Assembly (NCBI GenBank): GCA_964398315.1
Contig: CAYNMV010000018.1
Coordinates: 3,435 to 67,434, forward strand
Source of the DNA: JADLCB01 sp964398315
GTDB lineage: Bacteria; Planctomycetota; Phycisphaerae; Tepidisphaerales; Tepidisphaeraceae
Direction of reading: 5' to 3'
DNA: 64,000 nt
Positions within the stretch are counted from its first letter, which is position 1. Each line of letters begins with the position of its first letter. Positions 33,109 to 42,200 of the stretch are shown here, in pieces. The notes under the pieces were generated by a model, which saw nothing but the letters and a program-made list of their open reading frames with translations, was not told the origin of the DNA and did not search any database. A program made the translations under genes and the position numbers.

Positions 33109-35688
33109 TCATTGCGGCTCATACAGCAGCGCGGCATCGCTGGCCAGTTCTAGCTCATGCGCGGTGACAACTTCGTCGAGCTTGCCGGGATGCCCTTCGT
33201 AGGCTTCGAGCGTCAACTCGCGGACCGCCCCGGGCTTCAGGCTGGCGTTGTCGGTGAGTGTCCTGTTAATCAGGCCCCACTGGTAGACACGAATGGTCTG
33301 ACCGTCCTCCACCTTCGGCCCGTTCCACTCCTCGCTGCGCTGCATGACCTCGCGCACCTTGTACTCATTGACGATCAGCGCCTCGGTATAAGGTGCGATC
33401 GACTCGGGCGTGGGTGCGGTGGAAACCGCCAGCAGTTCCGCGCGCACCGTGATGCGCGGCAGGGGCCTGATGGCTGACTGGATGATAGTGTAGTGCTTGC
33501 TCACCTCCTCAGGCGTGAGCGCCCGGGCGTAAAGGGCCATGTTGCGCATCCGTCCGCGCCAGCGCTGGCGGCCGCTGTTGTGACTGCCGCCGAAGACCAA
33601 CTCGCCGTAGCCCCATTTCAGGTCGCCTGTCACCTGGTCGCTATCCACTACCTGCTTGCCATCAACATAGGCCTTCAGCTTACCCGGCTCGTAGGTGACA
33701 ACCACGTGGTGAGGATCGGTGTCGCTGAGAGTGAACAGCTCAATCACCGGGGCCCGGCCATGGAGGGCATTGGTGGTCGGGTTGCCGTTCATGTCCAGGA
33801 AGTTGTCGGCGGTGCGAATGCTGGCAACCAGCTTGTCATCCTGCTGCCCGAGCAGAAAGTTCCAGTCGCCATCGTGCCAGGCGCTGCAGTTGATGATGCG
33901 GCGGGGGAAGTTGCCCTGGGCCGCGGCCTGCGATTGCTCTTCGGGTTGAATCACCGCCTCCATCGTAAAACGGTTGGCGGCAATCACCTGGTGAAAGTCC
34001 ATGCCCTGGCCTGTCTGGGCAAAAAAGCCGGTGCCTGCCTGGTCCCCTGCAAGGCGCAGCCACCCTTCGCGGTCGTAGCTGCCCTTGAGACGGCTGGGGA
34101 GCACGCGGTCGTTCTTGGGATCATGGACGACATTGTTCGCACGGGCGGATTCCCACCGATACACGATGCCCTCATGATTGATGGGCCACGCCGGCACCGT
34201 CACCTCCAGCGGGGCAGCGCTGATCGGATTCGGCTGCTGAGCAAGATCGGTGAAACCTTCCAGGTACACCTGGGTGCTGCCGGCCAGTGGCTTGGCAAGT
34301 GCCACCTGCAACTGGCGGCCGGTAACGCTTAAATTCGCCTGCGCAACCGCGGTGCCATCGGCCAGCCGCACTTTGCCATCACCGGTGACGGCTTCGTCAA
34401 AGCTGATCAGCAGGTACCCGGGATTCACCACCTGGACCGTGGCCGTGGGCGCCCGGCGCGGCTCAACCGTCACCTGTGCCCGGTAACGCTGATCGCCCCG
34501 CTGCGCGATCACGGTAAACACACCCGGTTCTGTGAAGGTATGCTGGAAACGCGGGCCCGTGCTGCCGGAATTGCCATCGCCCACGCGCCAGGACCACTCC
34601 GATCCCGCGAGTCGAGCATCGGCGATGTCCACGGTGAAAGGAGCTTCGCCCCGGTAATAGCCCAGCAGTTGATCATCTGAATTGGCCCAGGCGCCACCGG
34701 GGCGGTCGAAGGTGCCTGCCCGATTGCCGGTGACATTGATCTGCCGCTTTTGCACCCAGTTGTAGAGCATGGCATCCGAGAACTGGATGACGTGAGTGGA
34801 TTCGCCCACCAGCGGGGCCTGCTTGACCGTGATCCATTCCATGTCATTGCGGGACCAGCGAAAGTGCTGCCATGCCCATCCCAGCTTCGCCCGCTCTTTG
34901 ACGCCTTTTGTCGGATCGCCATCCCATTCGCTGATGCGGAAGCTGTGCTGTCGGCGGGCATGCATGTCCACCAGGCTGCACACAGTGTGGGTGCCATCGT
35001 TGGAGGCGAACATCGTCCCATCCGGGGACATGCCGATGCCACAGCCGGGCGCCCAGACCGGCACGCTGTACAGGTCGCCATCCCCGCGGGCCAGGTCATA
35101 AATGACAACCGCATAGTTGTCCGTGCGCTTGACAAAATAGCCGGAGGTGGGGGTTGCATCGGGCGACAGCGCGAACTCGCCGGCCACGGCACGATTGAAA
35201 GTCACGACCACTTCGTGCTTTTTGCTCTGCAGATCGATGCGCTTCAACTCATTTTCATGGCTCGTGTAATAGAGCCACCGGCCGCCATCGGTGGCGGGCC
35301 ACTGCAGTCCGGTTGAAGCAGGCTCGCCCTTTTTCATCTTGCCTTCGGCAATGAAGCGCCCCAGTTCGGTGATGTTCCCGCCATCACTATTCATGATGCC
35401 AAGGGTGCCATCCGCCCGGCAGAAGGCGATCCGCTGCCCAAAAGGGCCGATATGGGCTTCGGTAATGCCAGGTGTTGCACTGTACAGGACCTTGCTGTCG
35501 CGCACGGTGCCGTTGGACAGGTCATAGCGCACCAGTTCCCCGGGTGTGGACCCATCATGGATGTTGCCATTCTCGTTCGACTGGTGCCGGATGGTGATGA
35601 CATAGCCGTCAAAGGCCGAGACCCATCCAGGGAGCCCTGCCAGCAGGCAGACAATGAGAGCGATCAGGCGGTGCTGAGATTTGAACAT
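33109..35688 (-). CDS. Exported propeller-PKD-LamG multidomain protein
   Basis: An 859-residue protein; the start at 35688 gives a clear signal peptide (LIALIVCLLAGLPGWVSAF). Residues about 25-320 have TolB/WD-like propeller strands (RIAFCRADGTLGIMNSDGG; RWLYYTSHENELKRIDL; GIGMSPDGTMFASNDG). A PKD-like domain follows (WSWRVGDGNSGSTGP, then TFTEPGVFTVIAQ). After an Ig-like stretch, residues about 540-760 form a LamG/concanavalin-A-like domain (FTMEAVIQPEEQSQ, HHVVVTYEPGKLKAYVDGK, MRNMALYARALTPEEV). No catalytic residues are evident, so binding or adhesion to a glycan is likeliest. It is divergent from the five-gene operon at 35944; the shared 255-bp spacer is AT-rich with TTGCACAA at 35760-35767. 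Confidence 0.78.
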   Translation of the reverse strand: MFKSQHRLIALIVCLLAGLPGWVSAFDGYVITIRHQSNENGNIHDGSTPGELVRYDLSNGTVRDSKVLYSATPGITEAHIGPFGQRIAFCRADGTLGIMNSDGGNITELGRFIAEGKMKKGEPASTGLQWPATDGGRWLYYTSHENELKRIDLQSKKHEVVVTFNRAVAGEFALSPDATPTSGYFVKRTDNYAVVIYDLARGDGDLYSVPVWAPGCGIGMSPDGTMFASNDGTHTVCSLVDMHARRQHSFRISEWDGDPTKGVKERAKLGWAWQHFRWSRNDMEWITVKQAPLVGESTHVIQFSDAMLYNWVQKRQINVTGNRAGTFDRPGGAWANSDDQLLGYYRGEAPFTVDIADARLAGSEWSWRVGDGNSGSTGPRFQHTFTEPGVFTVIAQRGDQRYRAQVTVEPRRAPTATVQVVNPGYLLISFDEAVTGDGKVRLADGTAVAQANLSVTGRQLQVALAKPLAGSTQVYLEGFTDLAQQPNPISAAPLEVTVPAWPINHEGIVYRWESARANNVVHDPKNDRVLPSRLKGSYDREGWLRLAGDQAGTGFFAQTGQGMDFHQVIAANRFTMEAVIQPEEQSQAAAQGNFPRRIINCSAWHDGDWNFLLGQQDDKLVASIRTADNFLDMNGNPTTNALHGRAPVIELFTLSDTDPHHVVVTYEPGKLKAYVDGKQVVDSDQVTGDLKWGYGELVFGGSHNSGRQRWRGRMRNMALYARALTPEEVSKHYTIIQSAIRPLPRITVRAELLAVSTAPTPESIAPYTEALIVNEYKVREVMQRSEEWNGPKVEDGQTIRVYQWGLINRTLTDNASLKPGAVRELTLEAYEGHPGKLDEVVTAHELELASDAALLYEPQ

Positions 35689-35899
35689 GTCTCGGTCTCC
35701 GACAAGGTCCGCGACGCGGTATGTGGTGCAGGCGATGAACTTGGTCACTGCCGACAGTGTTGCACAATACTATCAGAATTGGTCAAGACAACCATAAAAT
35801 GGACTGATCGTATCAACACACAGATTGGCCACGTGTAAATACGGAGCAACGAGCGGAGTGTTGTGAGGATTTATGTAATTTTCTGAGCGGCAACGTTCG

Positions 35900-35917
35900 T
35901 TGTACAATTTGTGCAAT
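35900..35917. promoter_or_regulatory. Operator-like site upstream of the five-gene sugar operon
   Basis: TTGTACAATTTGTGCAAT holds two TTGTrCAA half-sites in imperfect palindromic arrangement, 27 bp before the ATG at 35944. Its TGTACAATT core equals that of the repeat at 25438-25446, and the TTGTGCAA half recurs inverted at 35760-35767 and at 17760-17767. Likely regulator binding site in a promoter region; the protein is unknown. Confidence 0.5.
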
Positions 35918-35943
35918 AAGGCATTTGGCTCGGGTTTGCCCAC

Positions 35944-37716
35944 ATGGCTTATCTCTACTCCATTACACCGATGCGCCTCGAGCGGGAGGAGCAATCCATC
36001 CTCCGCGCCTGCCGGGCTCAGGGGATCGACCACATCAGCCTGTTGGCGGCGGTGACGGGCAAGCTGACGGATACACCCCAGCGCCTGGCGATGTGCCGAC
36101 AGCGCCTGGAAGCCGCGGGGCTGCGGGTATCGGCCATGGTTTTCGCCATCGGCCATCCCGCGATGGGCCAGTATTACGATGCCCAGGGACGCCCGCCGCA
36201 TCCGACCCGCTTCTACACCGGTCCGCGCGTGCTGGCGGGGCAGGCCGGGGATGCGCTGCTGCCTCCCAACTGGCAGTACGCCATCAATGAACATGGCAAT
36301 CCCGTCTATTGCTGTGCGTGTGCGAATGACGCCTGGCTGATCGACAATCAGCGCATCGCCACGGAACTGGCTGAGGTGTTTGACACGATCTGGTATGACG
36401 ATGAGTTCCGGCTGGATGGTGACCAGGGGGCTGGGGCACCGCACACCAGCACCGCCGTCTGCTACTGCGATGCCTGCCTGGCCCGGCTTGCTGCGCGCCT
36501 GGGGCGAAGTGTTACGCGGCAGGAGATTATTACGTACCCCGATCTGCATGAAGCGTGGATTGAGGACAAGGTTGACCGGCTCACGTTCGGGTTTCAGCAG
36601 ATTGTCCATGCGTGCCGGGCAGCCAATCCGAAGGTGTCGGTAGGGCTGATGGTGCGCTGGGGAGGCGAGGAGCGGGATGGTATCGATATCGATCGACTCC
36701 GCCCGATTTTGGGGGATCAGCCCCTCCTGCGGGCAGGAGAGGGGCATTTTGGCGATGCCGAGTATGCCCGGCCGGTGTCGCAGGTGATGGAATACCTGGC
36801 CTGCGCGTATCACGTCAGCTGGTTCCCGCGCCAGACGAGTGTCCTCAGCGAAACAACCTACTTCGCTCCCATGCCAAGGCATGCCATTGTCAAAAAGGCG
36901 GCGTTGGCCCTGGCGGCTGGGGCGGGTGAACTCGCTTACTGCCCGTGCGTGGATGGTTTTGTCTCGTATCAGTGGTTTATTGAGCATGATCGGGCGTTGC
37001 TGGCACGCTGCGCAGAGGGGTTCGCGGACAAGTCGGCTTTGTACCGGCCGATCCGGCTGGTGCGTACGCCAGCCGCCGGACACGGGGACCCGCGGCCGGA
37101 GCAGCGGATGCATGACCGGCGGTATTTCCCGCTGTTTTCCCTGGCGGGACTGAACTGCACAGTGTTGCGGCAGGGAAGCTGGCGCGATCCGGGGTGCGGT
37201 CCACTGGCAATTACCGGGCGGGCCGCGTGGGACTGCACGCTGAACGATGGCGAGACTCTCATCATCGACGGCACCGCGCTGCTGGAAGAGACACCGCTCA
37301 ACGCGGCCCTGGGCATCCGGCAGGTGCGCGCGGCGGATGATTCCGGACGGGTGGAGGTGAGCGGCCCGTTTGCGCAGGAGGGCCTGCTGCTGCGGCGGGG
37401 AAACACATGGATCATTCCCTATGTATGGCATGCCCTGCCACCAGAGCGAATGCCCGAAGTGCTTCGTGCCATACGACATGCGCTGGGGCCTGTGGTGGGC
37501 TCGGCTTATGTCGAAGGGGATCTCGACGTCATGGTGGTGCATCATCGCGGCGAGAAGGCGGATGCCCTGATGCTGGTCAACCTGGTGGGCGAGACACGGC
37601 GCGTGCGGCTGCATCTGCCGGGCGATCGTCCCACACTGACCGAGTGGCAGGGCGATACCACCGATCATCAGCTGGTGCTGGGGCCACATGAAATCCGGCT
37701 GTTGCAGGGACGGTGA
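35944..37716 (+). CDS. Putative TIM-barrel glycosidase-like protein, cytosolic
   Basis: A 590-residue protein with no signal peptide. The N-terminal 350 residues look like a TIM barrel (SITPMRLEREEQSILRACRA; FDTIWYDDEFRLDGDQGAG; VSVGLMVRWGGEERDGIDI), with Cys pairs in CACAND and CYCDACLARL that may bind a metal. The DDEF motif could hold a catalytic acid, but I cannot assign a family number. The last 230 residues form a flavodoxin/beta-sandwich-like tail with DALMLVNLVGETRRVRLHL, as in the C-terminal domain of beta-galactosidase-like enzymes. It is the first gene of a five-gene operon (gaps 31, 20, 5 and -4 bp). Function beyond sugar metabolism is not clear. Confidence 0.6.
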   Translation: MAYLYSITPMRLEREEQSILRACRAQGIDHISLLAAVTGKLTDTPQRLAMCRQRLEAAGLRVSAMVFAIGHPAMGQYYDAQGRPPHPTRFYTGPRVLAGQAGDALLPPNWQYAINEHGNPVYCCACANDAWLIDNQRIATELAEVFDTIWYDDEFRLDGDQGAGAPHTSTAVCYCDACLARLAARLGRSVTRQEIITYPDLHEAWIEDKVDRLTFGFQQIVHACRAANPKVSVGLMVRWGGEERDGIDIDRLRPILGDQPLLRAGEGHFGDAEYARPVSQVMEYLACAYHVSWFPRQTSVLSETTYFAPMPRHAIVKKAALALAAGAGELAYCPCVDGFVSYQWFIEHDRALLARCAEGFADKSALYRPIRLVRTPAAGHGDPRPEQRMHDRRYFPLFSLAGLNCTVLRQGSWRDPGCGPLAITGRAAWDCTLNDGETLIIDGTALLEETPLNAALGIRQVRAADDSGRVEVSGPFAQEGLLLRRGNTWIIPYVWHALPPERMPEVLRAIRHALGPVVGSAYVEGDLDVMVVHHRGEKADALMLVNLVGETRRVRLHLPGDRPTLTEWQGDTTDHQLVLGPHEIRLLQGR

Positions 37717-37747
37717 GAAACGAGTTCCAACGTGAAGGATCAGGTCG

Positions 37748-39979
37748 ATGAGCGGCTACGCGAAGGCAGAAGTTCGACATCACAACGGTGTTCCCACCCT
37801 GTTCGTCAATGATCAGCCGCTGCATGGCATGACCGCCACCAGCACTGCGTTCAACGATCCGCAGGTGGTATGCGATTTTGTCGCCGGCGGCGTCGAGATC
37901 ATGATGATCTGGATCGAGATCGGCATTAAGTGCTGGAAGGGGCCGGGGCAGTACGACTGGACCTATGCCGAGGAAAAGCTGCGGTTTTTTGAAGAACACT
38001 CAGCCGACACCAAGTGGATCATCCGCGTTCGGCTTGGTCTGGTGGCCGAGTGGTTCCGGCATGCCTTTCCTGAGGAAGTGCATAATCCGCCGCCACGCGA
38101 TGCGACCATGTCAGTCAGCAACATTATTTCATCCATCTGGCTGGAGCAGGTGACTGAGGTCGTGCGGGCGTTCGTGAAGTGGCTCCAGACAACGCGCTGG
38201 GCGCCGCGCATTATCGGATTCATGCTCAACGCCGGGGCCACGGAGGAGTGGCTGATCATCGACACTGCTGACACGACGCGCGGCATGTATCACCCGGCGA
38301 GCGTGCGCGAGTTTCGCGCCTGGCTGGGCCGCCGCTATGGCAATGATGTGGCGGCATTGCGCAATGCCTGGAATGACCCCAAAGCAAGTTTCGACAAAGC
38401 CCATCCGCCTGTAGGGCAAATGCGCAAGGGAAGCCATATCTGGGGCCCTTATTCGCTGCGTGATCCCCGGCTGGAGCGGCCGGCGACCGACTATTACATC
38501 TTTCTCAATGAGACCCTGTCCGATTACCTCATCCACCTGTGCCGGGCTGCCAAGGAATCGGCCGGCACGCCGATTATTTGCGGCGGATTTCACAGCTATC
38601 TTTGGTGGGAAACCGGTGTCTACTCTTATACGCAGGAGTATGGCCATACGCTCATTCAGAAGCTCAATGCCAGCCCCTGGGTCGATTTTGTCTCTGATAT
38701 CACCAGCTATGACAACCGCTATCCTGGCGGCCCTTCCGGTTACCTGTCCCTGCCGCACAGCCTGAACCTCAACAACACGCTGCACTACACCGAGGTCGAT
38801 CTGCGCACCGTCTCCAATATGACACCCGAACAGCGCGAGGCATGGAAACGGGTGGATCCATCCACCATTCCCCCGCGCACTGCCGAACCCGCGCTGCCGG
38901 ACCGCCAATGGAAATGGACGCTGGGCTACTGCGGTCGTGATGATGATGAGCAGGTTGCGCTGCTGCGACGTGAACACCTGCACAACCTCATCACCGGCAC
39001 ACCCTACTGGTGGTTCGACATCGCTGGCCACGACTACCAGGCCCCGCCGCTGGTGCAGGAGATGAAGCGGCTGTCCGACTGGGGTAAGCAGGCAGTGAAC
39101 TGGGATCGCCGCTCGATCAGCCAGGTGGCGTTTATCTGTTCCGAAGACACGCCCATGCGCCAGGCAGCGATGAATGGCGAATTGTTGCGTTTTGAGCTGG
39201 AGTCCAACCACACGCTTCTGATCGACCTGGCCGCCCGTGGATGGGGGGTGGCAGGGGTACCTTTCGATACCTATGAACTGCATGACCTGGCCCATCCCAA
39301 CTTCCCCGGCGACCAGTACAAGTTGCTTGTGTTCGTCAACTGTGCCTATGTGTCCGATCGTGCCGCCGCCGGCATCCGCCGTTGGCAGCGCGATGGCCGT
39401 GTTTTCTGTTGGACTTTTGCCTCAGCGGTGATGGACGACCAGCGCCTGGACCCAGCCCTTGCTGAGCCGCTGATCGGCATGCGGCTCGGCTGGCGCAATC
39501 AGCGCCAAAACATTCACATCCTGATGGACAGCCGGTCGCATCCACTGCTGGAGGGTGGGCAGGCACTGAACTTCGGGACAGAGGGATCGGTTGGCCCGGT
39601 TTTCTTCGCCGATGATCCCCAGGCGACGGTACTGGGACGACTGCGCGATGGAGGGGAAGCAGGTTTCACCCTTCGCGAACACCAAGGCTGGCGCAGCATC
39701 TACCTGGCCATGCTGAACTTCGGCCCCGCCCTCATGCGCAACCTCACCCGCTTTGCCGGCGCGCATGTCTGGTGCGAAACGGATGATGTGCTGTATGCAA
39801 ATCAATCACTGCTCAGCCTGCACACCGCATCATCGGGATACAAACGGATCTATCTGCCAGCGTCTGCGTATGTGACGGATCTGCTGACCGGGGTTCGCAC
39901 ATCAACCCCCGTTCAAGACATCAATATCGAACTTCCCGCCTACCGCACTGCGGCATGGCGCACTGAATACATTGGCTGA
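37748..39979 (+). CDS. GH42-like beta-galactosidase-type glycosidase
   Basis: A 743-residue cytosolic protein. The N-terminal domain resembles the GH42 catalytic barrel: EIGIKCWKGPGQYDWTYAEE, and IIGFMLNAGATEEWLI, where Glu166 or Glu167 is the likely acid/base. LHYTEVDLRTVSN supplies Glu349 as candidate nucleophile. VREFRAWLGRRYGNDVAALR is the familiar stretch describing the substrate-binding helix of GH42 enzymes. A second, GATase/flavodoxin-like domain (about 470-590; LLVFVNCAYVSDRAAAGIRR) matches the GH42 B domain, and a short C-terminal beta domain ends the protein. It probably splits a released oligosaccharide inside the cell. Substrate cannot be assigned from sequence alone. Confidence 0.72.
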   Translation: MSGYAKAEVRHHNGVPTLFVNDQPLHGMTATSTAFNDPQVVCDFVAGGVEIMMIWIEIGIKCWKGPGQYDWTYAEEKLRFFEEHSADTKWIIRVRLGLVAEWFRHAFPEEVHNPPPRDATMSVSNIISSIWLEQVTEVVRAFVKWLQTTRWAPRIIGFMLNAGATEEWLIIDTADTTRGMYHPASVREFRAWLGRRYGNDVAALRNAWNDPKASFDKAHPPVGQMRKGSHIWGPYSLRDPRLERPATDYYIFLNETLSDYLIHLCRAAKESAGTPIICGGFHSYLWWETGVYSYTQEYGHTLIQKLNASPWVDFVSDITSYDNRYPGGPSGYLSLPHSLNLNNTLHYTEVDLRTVSNMTPEQREAWKRVDPSTIPPRTAEPALPDRQWKWTLGYCGRDDDEQVALLRREHLHNLITGTPYWWFDIAGHDYQAPPLVQEMKRLSDWGKQAVNWDRRSISQVAFICSEDTPMRQAAMNGELLRFELESNHTLLIDLAARGWGVAGVPFDTYELHDLAHPNFPGDQYKLLVFVNCAYVSDRAAAGIRRWQRDGRVFCWTFASAVMDDQRLDPALAEPLIGMRLGWRNQRQNIHILMDSRSHPLLEGGQALNFGTEGSVGPVFFADDPQATVLGRLRDGGEAGFTLREHQGWRSIYLAMLNFGPALMRNLTRFAGAHVWCETDDVLYANQSLLSLHTASSGYKRIYLPASAYVTDLLTGVRTSTPVQDINIELPAYRTAAWRTEYIG

Positions 39980-39999
39980 TGCACTGAGAGGAGATCGTC

Positions 40000-42195
40000 A
40001 TGGGTTGGAGAACCTTTGGATTGCTGTGCATGGCGTGCGTATTGACCCTGTCTGCCGCTGCCCAGGGCCAGCAGCAAAAGATACGTGTTCTTTTCGTGGG
40101 AGGTGACTGGAAGTCACAGTTGCCCGAGTTCAATGGGACCGCCATGCGCGGGTACTTCGTGCGCGACGCGGTTGAGAAGGCCGCGCCGGGCCGGTTCGAT
40201 TTCACGCTCTGGACCAGCTACGAATTCCTGCAATACGGTGATTCGCAGACGCTGGGTCAGTTCGATGTGCTCATGGTTGGCGACATCATGGGCCAGAGCG
40301 TGACCCCACGGCTGGTGAAAGCGATGGACGACTTCGTCCGCGCTGGTGGCGGGTTCTGGTACTGTGACAATCACAAGGCGTTCAGCTTTTACTCAGTGGA
40401 GAAAAGCTTTGACAGCATCCTGCCGATCGCTGTCCGACCATTCCGGCCATATGAGCCCGGCGTCAGCCAGCCCCAGGTAAGTGGTGAGGTGAAGGTCGTG
40501 GCCGAAGCCGCCGATCATCCTGTCCTCAAGGGGCTGGATGTGGCCTCAGCGCCGCCCCTCAAGAGTGCCCGTTACGGTGATCTGCACGAAAAAGCGACCG
40601 TTATTGCCAAGGCTAACAGCGGAGAACCGATCTGGGTGGTGCGTGAAGTTGGCCGGGGTCGTACGCTCTGGACCGGTGGTGTCTTTGCCAGTGATGAGGC
40701 CTCTTCCGAGTTTGCCACCTGGCCACAGATCGGACAGTTCTACGCGCAGGGGCTGGCGTGGCTTGCGGAAAACGCGCCAGCGAACCATCAGCCGCTGACG
40801 AAGGTGACCGCCGAGGGCACCCTGACGGTCAGCGTGGATAAGACTGGACCGGAGCTGACCAGCAAGCACTTTGGCATTCACGGCCAGGAGACTGCTCCAG
40901 GCGCGCGGCCGATGACCGGCGAGGATCTGGAACTGTACAAGGCGCTCAATCTTGATGGCACCTTTGCCCGCACCAGCGCCTACATGGGAATCAAGCGACA
41001 GCCCAAAGGCCGCTCCCATGAGATGATGGATGATGGCACCGACCTGACTCAATTTGACCCTGACAAGTATGACTGGGCATCGGCTGATGCGGTTGTCGCC
41101 GACCTGAAGCGCATCAACGCCGAAGCCCTGTTCCTCTATTGGGTGCCCTGGAAGCGCACTGACTGGGCATTGCTCGATCCGGCGCGATGGACCAAGTATT
41201 TCGCCGCATCCATCGAGCATGTGAACGGAACGCCAGGCAAGGACTATCAGCAGAACTTCCGTTACTTCGAGATCATGAACGAGCCTGATCTCGGCCCCAG
41301 CACCAATGCGAACATGAGTCACGATGACGTCATGAAGCGCTTCACTGACTTCATCAACTACTCGACATCCAAGCTCTCGGAACGCTATCCCGGCATGCTG
41401 TTCGGTGTGGGTGGGTTCTATGAGTACAGCTACCTGCAGCGCGTCATGGAGGCCTGCGGCAAGAACCTTGCCTGGATCAGCCGCCACCCCTATGGCCACA
41501 CGGGCGAGGCCGTCTTCCAGCTGCATGATGAGTACGCGGCTTACGCCGATTCGCTGGGGCTGACCGATCTGAAGTTCATCATCACGGAATGGGACTTCTG
41601 GGTCTACGGCGAGCCTGCGTTCGATTACATCATGCAGCGGTGGAAACCACTGGCTGAGCGGGCTGACCGTGTCGTGGGCACGCTGCACTATCGCTGGCGC
41701 GAATACCTCGAGGGTGGATATGTGTTCGGCGTTCACGGCGAGCACGACCCCAGTGAAGGTCGCACCTATGGCGTGCTTCCGGCCGAGTGGCCGAATCCCG
41801 GCCGCAACAAGCCGATCACCTATCGCTACAACGCCTTCTGGGCGATGCGCCACGCCCGTGGCCAGCAGCATGAGGTGACCCTCGATGTCCCGGCGCTCAA
41901 GGTCGGCGAGGCGCAGCGTGCATGGGCCATTGCCACCAGCAACGACCAGCAATTCAACATTGTGATCTATTACGGCTACCCCCAACCCGACCTAGAGAAG
42001 AAGCAGCAGGTTGAGGCGATCAAGCTGCATGTGCGCAGCGCGATCCCCGAGCAGGTGAAGGGACGCACGCTCGTGATCTCGCGGGCTGACGCCCGCGAGA
42101 CGGTGGAGCTGGCGCCCCAGCAACTGGACGGCGACCAGATTGACCTCGTGCTGGACCTGCCTGCTCAGACGGCCCTCAGCCTGACGGTCAGGTAA
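40000..42195 (+). CDS. Exported ThuA-like plus clan-A glycosidase-like fusion
   Basis: A 731-residue exported protein (signal peptide FGLLCMACVLTLSAAAQG, with gaggag ahead of the ATG). Residues about 25-255 resemble the ThuA/GATase-1-like fold (IRVLFVGGDWKSQLPEF; FVRAGGGFWYCDNH; WVVREVGRGRTLWTGGVFAS). Residues about 270-650 form a glycosidase-type barrel with FEIMNEPDLG (Glu428, putative acid/base), ISRHPYGHTGE and KFIITEWDFWVYG (Glu530, putative nucleophile). The tail is a small beta domain. ThuA-like domains are frequent in planctomycete sugar loci. It is the only member of its operon with an obvious signal peptide; its product would feed the cytosolic enzymes encoded beside it. Confidence 0.75.
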   Translation: MGWRTFGLLCMACVLTLSAAAQGQQQKIRVLFVGGDWKSQLPEFNGTAMRGYFVRDAVEKAAPGRFDFTLWTSYEFLQYGDSQTLGQFDVLMVGDIMGQSVTPRLVKAMDDFVRAGGGFWYCDNHKAFSFYSVEKSFDSILPIAVRPFRPYEPGVSQPQVSGEVKVVAEAADHPVLKGLDVASAPPLKSARYGDLHEKATVIAKANSGEPIWVVREVGRGRTLWTGGVFASDEASSEFATWPQIGQFYAQGLAWLAENAPANHQPLTKVTAEGTLTVSVDKTGPELTSKHFGIHGQETAPGARPMTGEDLELYKALNLDGTFARTSAYMGIKRQPKGRSHEMMDDGTDLTQFDPDKYDWASADAVVADLKRINAEALFLYWVPWKRTDWALLDPARWTKYFAASIEHVNGTPGKDYQQNFRYFEIMNEPDLGPSTNANMSHDDVMKRFTDFINYSTSKLSERYPGMLFGVGGFYEYSYLQRVMEACGKNLAWISRHPYGHTGEAVFQLHDEYAAYADSLGLTDLKFIITEWDFWVYGEPAFDYIMQRWKPLAERADRVVGTLHYRWREYLEGGYVFGVHGEHDPSEGRTYGVLPAEWPNPGRNKPITYRYNAFWAMRHARGQQHEVTLDVPALKVGEAQRAWAIATSNDQQFNIVIYYGYPQPDLEKKQQVEAIKLHVRSAIPEQVKGRTLVISRADARETVELAPQQLDGDQIDLVLDLPAQTALSLTVR

Positions 42196-42200
42196 TTGAG

